A stretch of 64,000 nucleotides of DNA from Echinicola vietnamensis DSM 17526 (GCF_000325705.1 NC_019904.1:1-64000); one strand, 5' to 3'. Numbered from the stretch's first letter, positions 26,689 to 35,978 are shown. Numbers and translations: made by a program. The notes: generated by a model from the sequence alone, not told the origin.

Positions 26689-27688
26689 CTTTGCAAAGCA
26701 TATCTCAGACTTTATCTCAAAATACCTTCCCAATGAAAATGGGGCTAGTCTCAATACCATAACTGCCTATAGAGATACATTCGTATTACTGCTGTCCTTC
26801 ATTGAAAAGCATAGGAAGGTGAAACTGGAAAAGCTGACATTGGATTACATCACAAAAGAAACAATCGTCGCATTTTTGGATTGGATACAGAGCGAAAGGA
26901 AGTGCAGTAACTCAACCCGCAATTTACGGTTGGCTGCTATTCATTCCTTTTACAGGTACTTGCAATATCAACACTTGGACAACCTTTACGAATGTCAACG
27001 TATCTTATCCATTAGATCCAAGAAAACAGCCAAAGACAGCATCAAATACCTAAGCGTTGAGGGTATCAGGCTTCTGTTACAGCAACCCGATACAACAACC
27101 AGGAAAGGCAGGCGTAACCTTGCTTTATTGGCATTAATGTATGACACAGGAGCAAGGGTCCAGGAGATCATTGATCTGACACCATCCATGTTACGGCTCG
27201 ACAAACCTGCCACCATCAAAATCATTGGAAAAGGCAATAAAGCAAGGTTAGTTCCAATGCTTGATGCACAAACAGTACACCTTAAAAACTATCTGAAAGA
27301 GTACGAGTTGGATAGTCCTTCGGCGAAACTGTACCCTCTTTTTTCAAACAGTAAAAAAGAAAAACTGACACGCGCAGGAATCAATTACATTATCCAGAAG
27401 TATGTAGGAATGGCAAGGAAAGAAAATAAGCTGATGATACCTTTAAAAATCACTTGTCATTCCTTCAGACATACAAAGGCGATGCACCTCCTTCAGGCGG
27501 GTGTTAACCTGGTCTATATCCGTGATATACTGGGACACGTCTCTGTGCAGACCACAGAAATTTATGCCAGAGCTGACTCCAAACAGAAACGCATTGCCCT
27601 GGAAAAAGCATATGAAGACGTAAATCCAGGTGAAAAGGCTGTATGGCTTAATAATGAGAATCTTATCTCTTGGCTCAAAAGATTCTGA
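26675..27688 (+). CDS. Tyrosine recombinase, third gene of the trio
   Basis: A 337-residue tyrosine recombinase. The N-terminal domain (MGPTDFAKHISDFISKYL onward to about 105) resembles XerC/D-type core-binding domains. The catalytic domain has YDTGARVQEIIDL, KIIGKGNKARLVPM, CHSFRHTKAMHLL, DILGHVSVQTTEIYARAD; all catalytic residues are visible. I prefer the ATG at 26675 because related proteins begin M-x-PTDFA; an ATG at 26651 in the same frame is possible. The stop codon abuts the right terminal repeat, so the element ends immediately after this gene. Confidence 0.92.
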   Translation: MGPTDFAKHISDFISKYLPNENGASLNTITAYRDTFVLLLSFIEKHRKVKLEKLTLDYITKETIVAFLDWIQSERKCSNSTRNLRLAAIHSFYRYLQYQHLDNLYECQRILSIRSKKTAKDSIKYLSVEGIRLLLQQPDTTTRKGRRNLALLALMYDTGARVQEIIDLTPSMLRLDKPATIKIIGKGNKARLVPMLDAQTVHLKNYLKEYELDSPSAKLYPLFSNSKKEKLTRAGINYIIQKYVGMARKENKLMIPLKITCHSFRHTKAMHLLQAGVNLVYIRDILGHVSVQTTEIYARADSKQKRIALEKAYEDVNPGEKAVWLNNENLISWLKRF

Positions 27689-27777
27689 TATTTTTATGTA
27701 AAGTGATTCTTGATTAATCCTCATAGTATCAGGTTTTTACAGGGATTACTTTACATAATCATATACTTCACATAATG
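27689..27777 (-). repeat. Right terminal inverted repeat of the element
   Basis: Partner of the left repeat. The outer 29 bases (27749-27777) and inner 15 bases (27689-27703) are exact inverted matches. TTATGTAAAG (27694-27703) and CTTTACATAA (27749-27758) are again 45 bases apart. The outermost ATG (27775-27777) is also the native CAT histidine codon of radC on the minus strand. Confidence 0.92.
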
Positions 27778-28314
27778 CACCAAGATCATCGAAGATGCCC
27801 CATGTTCCAGCCCAGCCTTAAACACTAGCTTGGGGTCCACGACCGTCCCGCTAGTCCCGCCTTTGCTGATCATTGCTTTTCGGATCACGAAATTGGCACG
27901 CGTCAGGAGCAGTGCGTAAAAATATTCTACCGGTTCATCCATTAGCTCTGGCCTCATCAGCTCATATACCTCTTCGGAACAGGTGATTTTCGATCTTTTG
28001 GGTACTTCTTGCAGTTTTCTCCGCCGGCCCAGCTCTAAGGCACTGACGATGGTGATGGCCTTAGCTTCACCAATCCCCTTGAATTTCATCAGGTCTTTAA
28101 CCGACAGTCGTGCCAAAGCAGCCAAGTTATGGTCCACACTTCCCAATATATGCCTTGACAGGTCCACCGCACTCATGGAAGCGGTACCTGACCCGATCAA
28201 AATCGCAATCAGTTCAGCATCCGTAAGGACGGCCTTTCCCTTTAGCTGAAGCTTCTCCCTAGGACGGTCCTCTTCGGCAAGTGAAGAAATCTTAATTGAT
28301 TGATAAATCTCCAT
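27751..28314 (-). pseudogene. radC: radC 5' part, truncated by the element
   Basis: Encodes RadC residues 1-180, then seven foreign residues (YVKYMIM) and a stop read from the element's terminal repeat. The N-terminal part has the UPF0758 helix-hairpin-helix region (DLMKFKGIGEAKAITIVSALELGRR is longer but recognisable; core KFKGIGEAKA about 81-90) and the start of the MPN domain up to GASSMILVH. The HxHPSG metal motif and the downstream Asp are missing, so any deubiquitinase-like JAMM activity is lost. RadC's true role is unclear; its name came from a misassigned repair mutation in E. coli. The 187-residue product may still be made, but is unlikely to work. Confidence 0.9.
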
Positions 28315-28790
28315 GTTAAAAAAGTTTTGGTGACACCTAAATCCTGTTCAATACCCTTTTAATTTATCGAAAAAAATTTGCGATGAACAACGCTCACCCC
28401 ATAATCCAACCCCACTTACCAATAAATGGTTAAAACATCCCTAACTTGGTTTTTTTGATCTGTTTACCGCATGAAAGCTGTGATTGGTTTATGCCGCTCG
28501 CACTTCTTCGAAACACAGCCATACCCCTCAAGCCTTCCCAAATTCAGGGTCAGGCGATATTTATTTATAAGAGGGGTGAATTTCTTTAGTTATCAGTACA
28601 ATGAAACGCTACCAAGGCTCTAAGACACAAAGCAATTATAAATTGGCACGGCACCCAGTTGATGTATTTGGGACTTTGGGGCATTGTTATTCATGCGTGG
28701 TTTTACCATTAAACAAACTGCCTGTCCCCAGACTTTTACGCTTGCCTCCGAACTATAATTTACCTCAAGCCTTATAATCTTGAGGCACAA
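28315..28790. other. Intergenic stretch between radC and rpsT
   Basis: About 480 bases without a credible reading frame or tRNA. A hairpin CCTCAAG/CTTGAGG (28763-28785) lies just beyond the rpsT terminator. The part near 28605-28640 (CTACCAAGGCTCTAAGACAC) resembles dispersed intergenic phrases often seen in this phylum. The part next to radC presumably holds its promoter. Confidence 0.4.
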
Positions 28791-28791
28791 C

Positions 28792-28824
28792 AAAAAAAGC
28801 CTTGTCGCTGGGCGACAAGGCTTT
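28792..28824 (-). terminator. Terminator of rpsT
   Basis: A 13-bp perfect stem (AAAGCCTTGTCGC/GCGACAAGGCTTT, minus-strand reading) with a 3-base loop is followed on the minus strand by T residues. It lies about 27 bases after the rpsT stop. Confidence 0.88.
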
Positions 28825-28850
28825 ACAAAAGTCTTTATCTATCCACACTA

Positions 28851-29105
28851 TTATCCTAGTGCATTCACAAACTTCGCAAGACTAGACTTCTTGTTAGCTG
28901 CGTTGTTTTTATGGATAATGTTCTTCTTAGCAAGCTTATCGATCATGGAAGAAACTTTCTTGAACAACTCCTGAGCTTCCACCTTATCAGTAGTGTGTCT
29001 CAATTTTTTAATGAAAGTCCTCGTAGTCTTAGCTTGATATTTGTTTCTCAAACGCTTGGCTTCGTTTGCACGAATTCTCTTAAGAGCTGATTTGTGATTT
29101 GCCAT
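28851..29105 (-). CDS. rpsT: 30S ribosomal protein S20
   Basis: S20 binds 16S rRNA early in small-subunit assembly. The 84-residue, Lys/Arg-rich helical protein begins MANHKSALKRIRANEAKRLRN, the family signature, and ends in NNAANKKSSLAKFVNALG. Length is typical. It is a single-gene unit with its own promoter and terminator. Confidence 0.96.
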   Translation of the reverse strand: MANHKSALKRIRANEAKRLRNKYQAKTTRTFIKKLRHTTDKVEAQELFKKVSSMIDKLAKKNIIHKNNAANKKSSLAKFVNALG

Positions 29106-29159
29106 ATCTTATTTTTGCTTAAATTTCTTTGATTTCGCCACTGTCCATTAATAGGAGTG

Positions 29160-29190
29160 CAAAGTTAACTGTTTTATTTATAATCACAAA
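29160..29190 (-). promoter_or_regulatory. Bacteroidota-type promoter of rpsT
   Basis: Minus-strand TAACTTTG (29160-29167) with TTTG 19 bases upstream (29187-29190). The start codon is about 55 bases downstream. Confidence 0.65.
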
Positions 29191-29317
29191 AGGATTATTC
29201 AACTAAGCACCAGAAAGTTTTCAAACTCATCTTAATTCACCTCCTGAAACTCCTTAATTAACCGCAAATGTAATCATTTTCACTTTTCTATTCTCGATAA
29301 ATTCATTAAATTTCTTT

Positions 29318-30268
29318 ATGAAACGAATAATACTTTTTTGCTCCTTACTACTATTTGCTTTCCAATGTTTTGGATTTTGGGGTTTTTACGCACACAAAAG
29401 GATCAATCGACTTGCCGTATTCTCCCTTCCACTGGAAATGATCGGTTTCTACAAAGAGAACATTGCATACCTCACCGAAAATGCGGTCAACCCTGACCGG
29501 AGAAGGTATGCCGTAAAGGGCGAGGCTGAAAAACACTACATTGATGCAGACGTCTATGGAGACAGCGCTGTTTACACCTTACCCAGGTACTGGAGCGACG
29601 CGGTAAACAAATACGGCGAAGACAGTTTGAGAAAATATGGCATTGCCCCGTGGAATGTGCAGTTCGTAAAAACCCAGCTCACCAAAGCCTTCAAGGACAA
29701 AAATGCAAAGGCGATCCTTCGGCTTTCCGCTGATCTTGGTCATTACATTGGCGATATCAATGTCCCCCTCCACACCACCGAAAACTACAATGGACAGCTA
29801 ACGGGCCAAGAAGGCATTCATGGCTTCTGGGAAAGCAGGATCCCAGAGCTGCTGTCGACGGACTTTGACCTGTTTATCGGCAAGGCTGCATACATTCCTA
29901 ACACCCAAATGGCCGCCTGGGAAGCTGTCATCCAAGCCCATGAAGCCATGGACAGTGTCTTGCACTTCGAAAAGCAACTGAGCAAAAAATTCAGTGACGA
30001 TAAAAAATACAGCTTTGAAGAGCGCGGAACCATTAACACCAAAGTGTATTCCAAACCTTTTACCATCGCCTATAACCAGCTGCTCGATGGCCAAGTCGAG
30101 CGGCAGATGAAACGATCCATCAAAATGATTGCCGACTTTTGGTATACTGCCTGGGTGGATGCGGGCCAGCCCGATCTTTCCCCTCTCCTAAACCAACAGC
30201 TTGAAGCCGACGCATGGGAAAGCTTCTCCACGGAGAAAAAAATAGAGGCCAGGGATCATGACTTTTAG
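29318..30268 (+). CDS. Zinc-dependent phospholipase C / S1-P1 nuclease-like secreted protein
   Basis: A 316-residue exported protein (signal peptide to about FQCFG). The likely zinc ligands are spread as in the phospholipase C/P1 nuclease fold: N-terminal WGFYAHKRIN, HYIDAD, DLGHYIGDINVPLHTTENY, then GIHGFWESRIPE. The N-terminal Trp of the mature protein (FGFWGF), which ligates zinc in the family, is near the expected cleavage site. Bacteroidota members are usually annotated as zinc-dependent phospholipase C or S1/P1 nuclease; substrate cannot be decided here. It is a single gene. Confidence 0.82.
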   Translation: MKRIILFCSLLLFAFQCFGFWGFYAHKRINRLAVFSLPLEMIGFYKENIAYLTENAVNPDRRRYAVKGEAEKHYIDADVYGDSAVYTLPRYWSDAVNKYGEDSLRKYGIAPWNVQFVKTQLTKAFKDKNAKAILRLSADLGHYIGDINVPLHTTENYNGQLTGQEGIHGFWESRIPELLSTDFDLFIGKAAYIPNTQMAAWEAVIQAHEAMDSVLHFEKQLSKKFSDDKKYSFEERGTINTKVYSKPFTIAYNQLLDGQVERQMKRSIKMIADFWYTAWVDAGQPDLSPLLNQQLEADAWESFSTEKKIEARDHDF

Positions 30269-30280
30269 CGCCGCAATCAC

Positions 30281-30324
30281 AAAAAAAGGTGTAAGCATGG
30301 CCATTCACCCTTGCTTACACCTTT
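30281..30324 (-). terminator. Terminator of the PLP aminotransferase gene
   Basis: A 13-bp stem (AAAGGTGTAAGCA/TGCTTACACCTTT) with a 14-base loop; the minus-strand side runs into seven T. It may also slow plus-strand transcripts from the phospholipase-like gene. Confidence 0.8.
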
Positions 30325-30354
30325 CTGTATTTGGGATTATTTCAGTGCGCCTTT

Positions 30355-31665
30355 TCAGGCAGACTTCAGATAGAAACGGATACTATTGGCAATCCGGGTA
30401 AAGGTATCCCTGAATTTGTCCTCATCTTCCTCTAGCAAGGTTACCCTAAAGCCCCGGAGATTGGAGCAAAAAGAACTCACCGGAACCACACAGATCCCTT
30501 CTGAAGCCAAAAGATTGTACACAAAACGCTTGTCATGCGGCATTTCATCTTCGTTGAGCCACTGTGCCAGATAGCCTTTTACCCGCACATCCTCCACCGG
30601 AAGATACTGCCGCTCATTGAGCATGGACTCGTCAAAGACGATGGTGTTGTAAAATGCCCCCTTGGTCTTGTTGAACTTTATCCCCGGGACATCTGAAAGC
30701 ACCTCTTCCATAATCTGACTACGTTTTCCTATCCGCTCATTGGCATTTTTTCGATAAGGAACATATTCGGGATGGCTCATGATCTTTGGAATGGCCAGCT
30801 GGGGAAGCATGGTAGAACAAACCTCAATCATTTTGGCATTTTCCAAGGTGGTACAGAGCTTGTTAAATTCCTCCGATGCATTTTTATTGTAAAACTCCAT
30901 CCAGCCACATCGTGAACCGGGCCAAGGAAACTCTTTTGATATCCCCTTCAAGGAGATCCCTGGCAAATCCCCGATCACCTCAGAAAGGGTAATCGCCTCA
31001 TGGCCGTTGTATGTAATGTTTTGATAAATCTCATCGGCGATCAGCAGCAAGTTAAACTCTCTCGCGATGGCCACAAACCGCTCCAGCACTTCGCGGGGAT
31101 AGACCATTCCCGTCGGATTATCGGGATTGATGATCAGCAACCCTACGATATTGGGATTATATTTCACCTTATTGTACAGGTCATCCATATCGGGGTACCA
31201 GCTGTTGTCCGGATCCAACCGATAGGTAATCGGAAAAGTATTGGCATGGGCCGCCTCGGCAGAGCTATGGGTAGAATAAGCCGGAGAAGGACCAATAATC
31301 CTGGCCGTGGGAATCAGAAACTGATACAGCTTGGCAATGGCATCTCCCAACCCGTTAAAGAACAAAATATCCTCTTCGGAAATCTGCACTCCCTCACGCT
31401 TGTTGTTTAGTCCGGCCAGGTACTGGCGGGTCTTGAGCATTCCCTTGGAATCAGAATAACCGTAGGTCTTGTCATCACTGACCAGCTCCTTGACGATATC
31501 CTTCATCCATACCGGAATGGTATTGCTCTTTTGGATGGGATCACCAATATTTTCCCAAGTGATCTCAAAGCCCAAACTTTCTATAATCTTTGCTTTTTTT
31601 ACGATGCCCCTGATTTCGTAGTTCAGTTCATCGGCCCCTGGGGCCAGCAAAATCTGTCTGATCAT
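30355..31665 (-). CDS. PLP-dependent class I/II aminotransferase
   Basis: A 436-residue fold-type I aminotransferase of the AspC/AlaA-like superfamily. It shows FFNGLGDAIAKLYQFL, the PLP ring-stacking PSPAYSTHS, NPDNPTGMVYPREVL, IADEIYQNITY and the PLP lysine in SLKGISKEFPWPGSRCGW (Lys followed by the phosphate-binding Arg). The substrate is probably an amino acid of the alanine/aspartate/valine type; I cannot refine it. The start is the ATG giving MIRQILLAPGA; the longer frame begins with TTG at 31680. Single gene with its own terminator. Confidence 0.88.
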   Translation of the reverse strand: MIRQILLAPGADELNYEIRGIVKKAKIIESLGFEITWENIGDPIQKSNTIPVWMKDIVKELVSDDKTYGYSDSKGMLKTRQYLAGLNNKREGVQISEEDILFFNGLGDAIAKLYQFLIPTARIIGPSPAYSTHSSAEAAHANTFPITYRLDPDNSWYPDMDDLYNKVKYNPNIVGLLIINPDNPTGMVYPREVLERFVAIAREFNLLLIADEIYQNITYNGHEAITLSEVIGDLPGISLKGISKEFPWPGSRCGWMEFYNKNASEEFNKLCTTLENAKMIEVCSTMLPQLAIPKIMSHPEYVPYRKNANERIGKRSQIMEEVLSDVPGIKFNKTKGAFYNTIVFDESMLNERQYLPVEDVRVKGYLAQWLNEDEMPHDKRFVYNLLASEGICVVPVSSFCSNLRGFRVTLLEEDEDKFRDTFTRIANSIRFYLKSA

Positions 31666-31792
31666 AACGCTCCCAATCAATAATGCATTTTAAAATTTCC
31701 GCCAAAGGTAGGGAAAATAAATTCCCCAACCTTCTTCTGGCGGCCATAAAATTTGGCACATTTGCCCATTCACAAACTTTCTGTTAGTCTGA

Positions 31793-33472
31793 TCACTTAA
31801 GTTTTTTGTATTTAATCCTTTTGGGATCCACGTCTCCGAGTCGCTTTCTTTTATTCTCCTCGTAATCGGTGAAGTTCCCTTCAAACCAATACACTTGGGA
31901 ATCCCCTTCGAACGCCAATATGTGGGTACAGATCCTATCCAAGAACCACCTGTCGTGGGAAATCACCACTGCACAGCCCCCAAAGTTCTCCAAGGCTTCC
32001 TCCAGTGACCTCAACGTATTGACGTCCAAATCATTGGTAGGCTCATCTAACAAGAGCAGGTTCCCGTTTTCCTTCAGCGTCAGTGCCAGATGCACCCGGT
32101 TTCGCTCTCCACCGGAAAGCACGCCTACTTTTTTCTCTTGATCGGATCCTGAGAAATTAAACTTGCTCACATAAGCCCTAGCATTCATTTCCTTGGCTCC
32201 CAGCTTGATGTTTTCATTGCCTTCAGAAATCGTCTGGTAAACGGTCTTGTCCGCATCCAATCGATCGTGCTCCTGGTCCACGTATGCGAGCTGAACGGTT
32301 TCACCGACTTCAAAACTTCCAGCATCCGGCTTTTCATTACCGGTGATGAGCTTAAACAAGGTAGACTTACCCGCTCCGTTTGGTCCAATGATGCCGACAA
32401 TCCCGCCTTGGGGAAGGGCAAAAGTCAAATCCTCGAAAAGCAACTTATCACCATAGGACTTCGAAACACCATTTACTTCGATCACCTTCGAGCCTAATCG
32501 TGGCCCCGGTGGAATGTAAAGTTCCAGCTTGGATTCCCGCTCCTTGGCATCTTCACCCACTAATTTTTCATAGGCATTTAAACGGGCCTTCCCTTTTGCT
32601 TGCTTGGCTTTGGGGGTCATTTTGATCCATTCCAGTTCACGCTCCAAGGTCTTCTGTCTCTTGGACTCAGACTTCTCCTCTTGTGCAAGCCGCTTTTGCT
32701 TCTGGTCCAGCCAGCTGCTGTAGTTACCTTTCCAAGGGATCCCTTCTCCCCTGTCCAGCTCTAAAATCCAACCGGCCACATTGTCCAAGAAATAACGGTC
32801 GTGGGTCACGGCGATCACCGTGCCTTTATACTGTTTTAAGTGTTGCTCAAGCCAATGGACCGATTCGGCATCCAAGTGGTTGGTGGGCTCATCCAGCAGC
32901 AAAACATCCGGTTCCTGCAACAGCAGTCGACAGAGCGCCACTCTTCGCTTTTCCCCACCGGAGAGATTTTCCACGACGGCATCACTCGGCGGGAGACGCA
33001 AGGCATCCATGGCCTTGTCCAGCACCACATCAAGCTCCCAAGCATTGGCCGCATCCAATTTTTCCTGCACCTCGCCCTGCTTTTCGATCAGCTTGTTCAT
33101 GGCATCTGGATCCTCCATTACCGCAGGATCCATAAATTTCTCGTTGATCTCTTCAAATTCTTTAAGCAAGCCCACAGTCTCTGCTACCGCTTCCTCTACG
33201 ACCTCTTTGACGGTTTTCTCGGGATCCAGCTCGGGCTCTTGCTCCAACATCCCCACGGAATATCCTGAAGACCAAGCCACTTCCCCTTGGTATTCAGTAT
33301 CCATTCCTGCTATAATCTTAAGCAAAGAACTCTTTCCAGAGCCGTTCAGGCCTAATACTCCAATTTTAGCCCCATAAAAAAAAGAAAGGTAAATATCCTT
33401 CAACACCTTCTTTTGGGGAGGGTAGATTTTTGACACCCCGGCCATTGAAAATATAATTTTCTCGTCACTCAT
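31793..33472 (-). CDS. ettA: Energy-dependent translational throttle protein EttA (ABC-F)
   Basis: EttA is an ABC-F ATPase that binds the ribosomal E site and gates the first elongation step by ADP/ATP ratio. The 559-residue length matches. ABC domain 1 has GLNGSGKSS (about 40-48) and [12 protein letters not shown]; domain 2 has GPNGAGKST (about 358-366) and [12 protein letters not shown]. The linker between them carries the P-site tRNA interaction motif with basic residues ([20 protein letters not shown]). The arm insertion in domain 1 (about 85-140) and the C-terminal [14 protein letters not shown] are typical of EttA. Confidence 0.95.
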   Translation of the reverse strand: MSDEKIIFSMAGVSKIYPPQKKVLKDIYLSFFYGAKIGVLGLNGSGKSSLLKIIAGMDTEYQGEVAWSSGYSVGMLEQEPELDPEKTVKEVVEEAVAETVGLLKEFEEINEKFMDPAVMEDPDAMNKLIEKQGEVQEKLDAANAWELDVVLDKAMDALRLPPSDAVVENLSGGEKRRVALCRLLLQEPDVLLLDEPTNHLDAESVHWLEQHLKQYKGTVIAVTHDRYFLDNVAGWILELDRGEGIPWKGNYSSWLDQKQKRLAQEEKSESKRQKTLERELEWIKMTPKAKQAKGKARLNAYEKLVGEDAKERESKLELYIPPGPRLGSKVIEVNGVSKSYGDKLLFEDLTFALPQGGIVGIIGPNGAGKSTLFKLITGNEKPDAGSFEVGETVQLAYVDQEHDRLDADKTVYQTISEGNENIKLGAKEMNARAYVSKFNFSGSDQEKKVGVLSGGERNRVHLALTLKENGNLLLLDEPTNDLDVNTLRSLEEALENFGGCAVVISHDRWFLDRICTHILAFEGDSQVYWFEGNFTDYEENKRKRLGDVDPKRIKYKKLK

Positions 33473-33614
33473 ATTTATTTATTTTACCTTATGGTTATAT
33501 TTATGATGGAACAAATATGGCAAATAATCGCCTTCTTTAGGATAAATGCATCTTAATTAATTAATTTGCACCAAACAAGCATTAGCCAACTTACCACCAA
33601 CCTATTAAATCGAG

Positions 33615-34907
33615 ATGGAGCATCCATACGGATACATTAAAGACGACAAAGTTTATTTAAAAGGTTTTTTAAATCAGGAGGACAGAGTGATCGGAGAGGT
33701 CAAGGAAAACGAAGCCTCCACCATCAAGTACTTTGAAGATCGGTTTGAACTAGCGAAGAAAAAAGTAGCTGACCTTAAAAAAGACATCGAAGAAAATCAA
33801 AACAAGGGTTCATTTCTGATGAAGCTCATCCATTTGAGAGAATCTTTGATGCAATACGATGCCTTGGGGGATTTTGTCCCCTTGATAAATGAACTCAACG
33901 AACAGGAAGAATTTCTGGATGAGATCATTCAGGCCAATCGCGAGCGTAATTTGGAAATCAAGCGAGGCCTTATCGAAGAGGCACGTGCGATCATGAACGA
34001 CACTGATTGGAAGGAGACTTCAGAAAAATTCCGGGACATCAAACTCCGGTGGATAAAAACCGGCCCCGTATCGCCTGAGCTGAAAGACGAAATCGAGGAA
34101 GCCTTTAAGGAAACTACGGACACTTTTTTTGAAAATCGTAAAAACTATTTTGAAGGCTTGGCACTTCAAGCTGAAGAGAACATAAAAGTGTATGAATCCC
34201 TCGTGGAACAAGCCAGAGAGGCCTTCAACATGCAGGATGTCAAGCAAGCTTTTGAAATCAGTAAGCGGATCCAGAAACAGTGGAAGGAATCCGGAAAGGT
34301 TCCCGCAGAAAAAAGGCAGCCGCTATGGGATGAATTTTCCAGGTTAAACAACAAGATCTTTGGACGGTTTAAACGCACCATGCAAAACCGCCCACGACAT
34401 GGGCAAGGTCATGGGCATGGCGGTTATAACCATCCTCCGCGCCTACGCCCTTTTGAAGTCGTCAAAAAAATAGAGAAGCTAGCTGAATCCATGCGAGACC
34501 TCTCCTTAGGGGATACCAGTCCTGAAAAAATCTCCAAGGCAAAACGACTGCAGGCCGAATGGAAATCACTACCTCCTAAAAAACCAAGGGAAGCACAACA
34601 ATACTCGCGTTTGTTCGTCTTCTTTACAGATATTGTCTTTGAGAAATCTTTTCTGCATAAACTTGCAAGATCCAAATATGATAATTACTATGATATGGAC
34701 GAGCAAGAGCAAAAGCAAGTCAAAATCAGTATCATGAAGGATCTGATCTCCCGGGATGAAAAAGAACTGGAAACCGTCAAGGAAAATTCCGAGAATTTCA
34801 GATCACATGAACCTGATTTCGAAACAATGTTGTATAGAAAAATCAGTGCGTACAAAAGGAAGCTTGATGTAAAAAATCATATTATTAAGGAACTTTCAAA
34901 CAAATAA
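33615..34907 (+). CDS. DUF349 domain protein
   Basis: A 430-residue, highly charged helical protein with repeated DUF349 units (about 70-residue repeats with the core WK...GPVSPELKDEIEEAFK or WKESGKVPAEKRQPLWDEFSRL). No signal or membrane segment. A His/Gly-rich patch (RPRHGQGHGHGGYNHPP, about 260-276) separates the repeats and is unusual; it could bind metal or be a flexible linker. Family function is unknown, though DUF349 proteins have been linked to stress responses and RNA-related processes in some bacteria. Single gene, divergent from ettA. Confidence 0.85.
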   Translation: MEHPYGYIKDDKVYLKGFLNQEDRVIGEVKENEASTIKYFEDRFELAKKKVADLKKDIEENQNKGSFLMKLIHLRESLMQYDALGDFVPLINELNEQEEFLDEIIQANRERNLEIKRGLIEEARAIMNDTDWKETSEKFRDIKLRWIKTGPVSPELKDEIEEAFKETTDTFFENRKNYFEGLALQAEENIKVYESLVEQAREAFNMQDVKQAFEISKRIQKQWKESGKVPAEKRQPLWDEFSRLNNKIFGRFKRTMQNRPRHGQGHGHGGYNHPPRLRPFEVVKKIEKLAESMRDLSLGDTSPEKISKAKRLQAEWKSLPPKKPREAQQYSRLFVFFTDIVFEKSFLHKLARSKYDNYYDMDEQEQKQVKISIMKDLISRDEKELETVKENSENFRSHEPDFETMLYRKISAYKRKLDVKNHIIKELSNK

Positions 34908-34916
34908 TAAGTTACC

Positions 34917-34947
34917 GTTTTAAAAAATAAAAGATTTTATATTTTTG
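34917..34947 (+). promoter_or_regulatory. Probable promoter of the DUF2795 gene
   Basis: TATTTTTG at 34940-34947 matches the -7 consensus; the upstream box is only a weak GTTT about 19 bases before. The start codon is about 40 bases downstream. Confidence 0.5.
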
Positions 34948-34987
34948 CTTCACCGTGTACAGCGGAAAAACTTAAAATGTAGACACT

Positions 34988-35209
34988 ATGTATTGGACGT
35001 TAGAATTAGCATCTTACTTGGAAGATGCACCATGGCCAGCTACTAAAGATGAACTGATCGATTACGCTATTCGGACGGGTACTCCTCTAGAAGTAGTGGA
35101 AAACCTACAGGAACTTGAGGACGATGGTGAGCCGTATGAAAACATCGAAGAAATTTGGCCGGATTATCCAACAAAAGATGACTTCTTCTTTAATGAAGAT
35201 GAATATTAA
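34988..35209 (+). CDS. DUF2795 small acidic protein
   Basis: A 73-residue acidic protein (WTLELASYLEDAPWPATKDE, then TPLEVVENLQELEDDGEPYE and a C-terminal DFFFNEDEY). The region LEDAPWPATKDELIDYA...PLEVVENLQEL fits DUF2795, a small domain common in Bacteroidota and Actinobacteria with no known function. It has its own promoter and a strong bidirectional terminator and looks highly expressed. Confidence 0.9.
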   Translation: MYWTLELASYLEDAPWPATKDELIDYAIRTGTPLEVVENLQELEDDGEPYENIEEIWPDYPTKDDFFFNEDEY

Positions 35210-35210
35210 A

Positions 35211-35238
35211 AAAAAGCCCCAACAGGGCTTTTTTTTTC
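35211..35238. terminator. Bidirectional terminator
   Basis: An 8-bp stem AAAAGCCC/GGGCTTTT with a 5-base loop, flanked by A-runs and T-runs, lies between convergent genes and ends transcription from both sides. Confidence 0.85.
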
Positions 35239-35240
35239 TT

Positions 35241-35978
35241 CTATACCCCAAGTACTGCTTTTAATTTGGCCATACCACTGCGGCTTACAGGAACGACTCC
35301 CCCGCCCCTAAGACGCAGGACATTTCCTTCCTTTTCGTACGGTTCCACACTGGTAATTTCGGCTATTCTTACGATATAAGATCGATGTACCCGCACAAAA
35401 TCCCGTGGATCAAGGACTGATTCAAAAAACTTCAAAGTCCTGTTTTTTATATACTTGCCCCCCTTGCTGTGGATATTGACAAAATCATCATTTGCTTCTA
35501 AATACGCTACGTCACCGACCTGAATGACCTTGATTTCACCTTTTTCCTTAAGCACGATACGGCTAGCATAGTCCTCCTTGGATGAAAAATCCTTCGATAG
35601 CAGTAGTTTCTGTACCAAATCCCCGTTTTCTCTCATGGAAAATTTATGGATCGCCTCCTCAAACCTCGCCTGGGAGAAAGGTTTCAGCAAATAATCCACC
35701 GCATGGCTGTCAAATGCCTTTACCGCATATTCATCAAATGCCGTTGTAAAAATAACGGCCATTGGATGCTCCAACAGCTCCAGCAGCTCAAAACCATTGA
35801 TGCGTGGCATCTGAACATCCAGAAACAAAAGGTCAGGCTCATGCTGCTGGATGGCCTTCAGCCCTTCAAATCCGTCATGGCAAACTGCCACCACTTCAAA
35901 ATCCGAAAATGCCTCCAGGTACTCCTCCACCAGTTGTGTGGCCAACGGTTCATCGTCTATAATGATGGTTTTGATCAT
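35241..35978 (-). CDS. LytTR-family response regulator
   Basis: A 245-residue DNA-binding regulator. The receiver domain (about 1-118) has DDEP, phospho-Asp in LLFLDVQMPRING and LLKPFS. The C-terminal LytTR domain (about 140-240) has VAYLEANDDFVNIH and FVRVHRSYIVRIAEI. The gene overlaps its kinase by 4 bases. It probably controls its own operon or nearby membrane genes in response to the LytS-type kinase. Confidence 0.95.
   Translation of the reverse strand: MIKTIIIDDEPLATQLVEEYLEAFSDFEVVAVCHDGFEGLKAIQQHEPDLLFLDVQMPRINGFELLELLEHPMAVIFTTAFDEYAVKAFDSHAVDYLLKPFSQARFEEAIHKFSMRENGDLVQKLLLSKDFSSKEDYASRIVLKEKGEIKVIQVGDVAYLEANDDFVNIHSKGGKYIKNRTLKFFESVLDPRDFVRVHRSYIVRIAEITSVEPYEKEGNVLRLRGGGVVPVSRSGMAKLKAVLGV

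Larger units (their letters stand above)
24258..27774 (+). mobile_element. RIT-like (recombinase-in-trio) element inserted in radC
   Basis: A 3.5-kb element of three overlapping tyrosine recombinase genes with no cargo. It is bounded by imperfect inverted repeats of about 89 bp and splits radC inside its JAMM-motif codons. The trinucleotide ATG is present at both junctions (24255-24257 and 27775-27777), which is either a 3-bp target duplication or shared sequence. The strict inverted repeats begin at 24286; the 28 bases before it are an extra perfect palindrome. The gene order, overlaps and repeat-bounded design match RIT elements as I know them. Tn554 of Staphylococcus, another multi-recombinase element, also targets radC. 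All three catalytic motifs look intact, so the element may be active. Confidence 0.88.

Noticed and set aside
24258..27777. Integrative conjugative element, integron or resistance transposon
   Set aside because: There is no cargo, relaxase, attC array or resistance gene; the recombinases fill the element.
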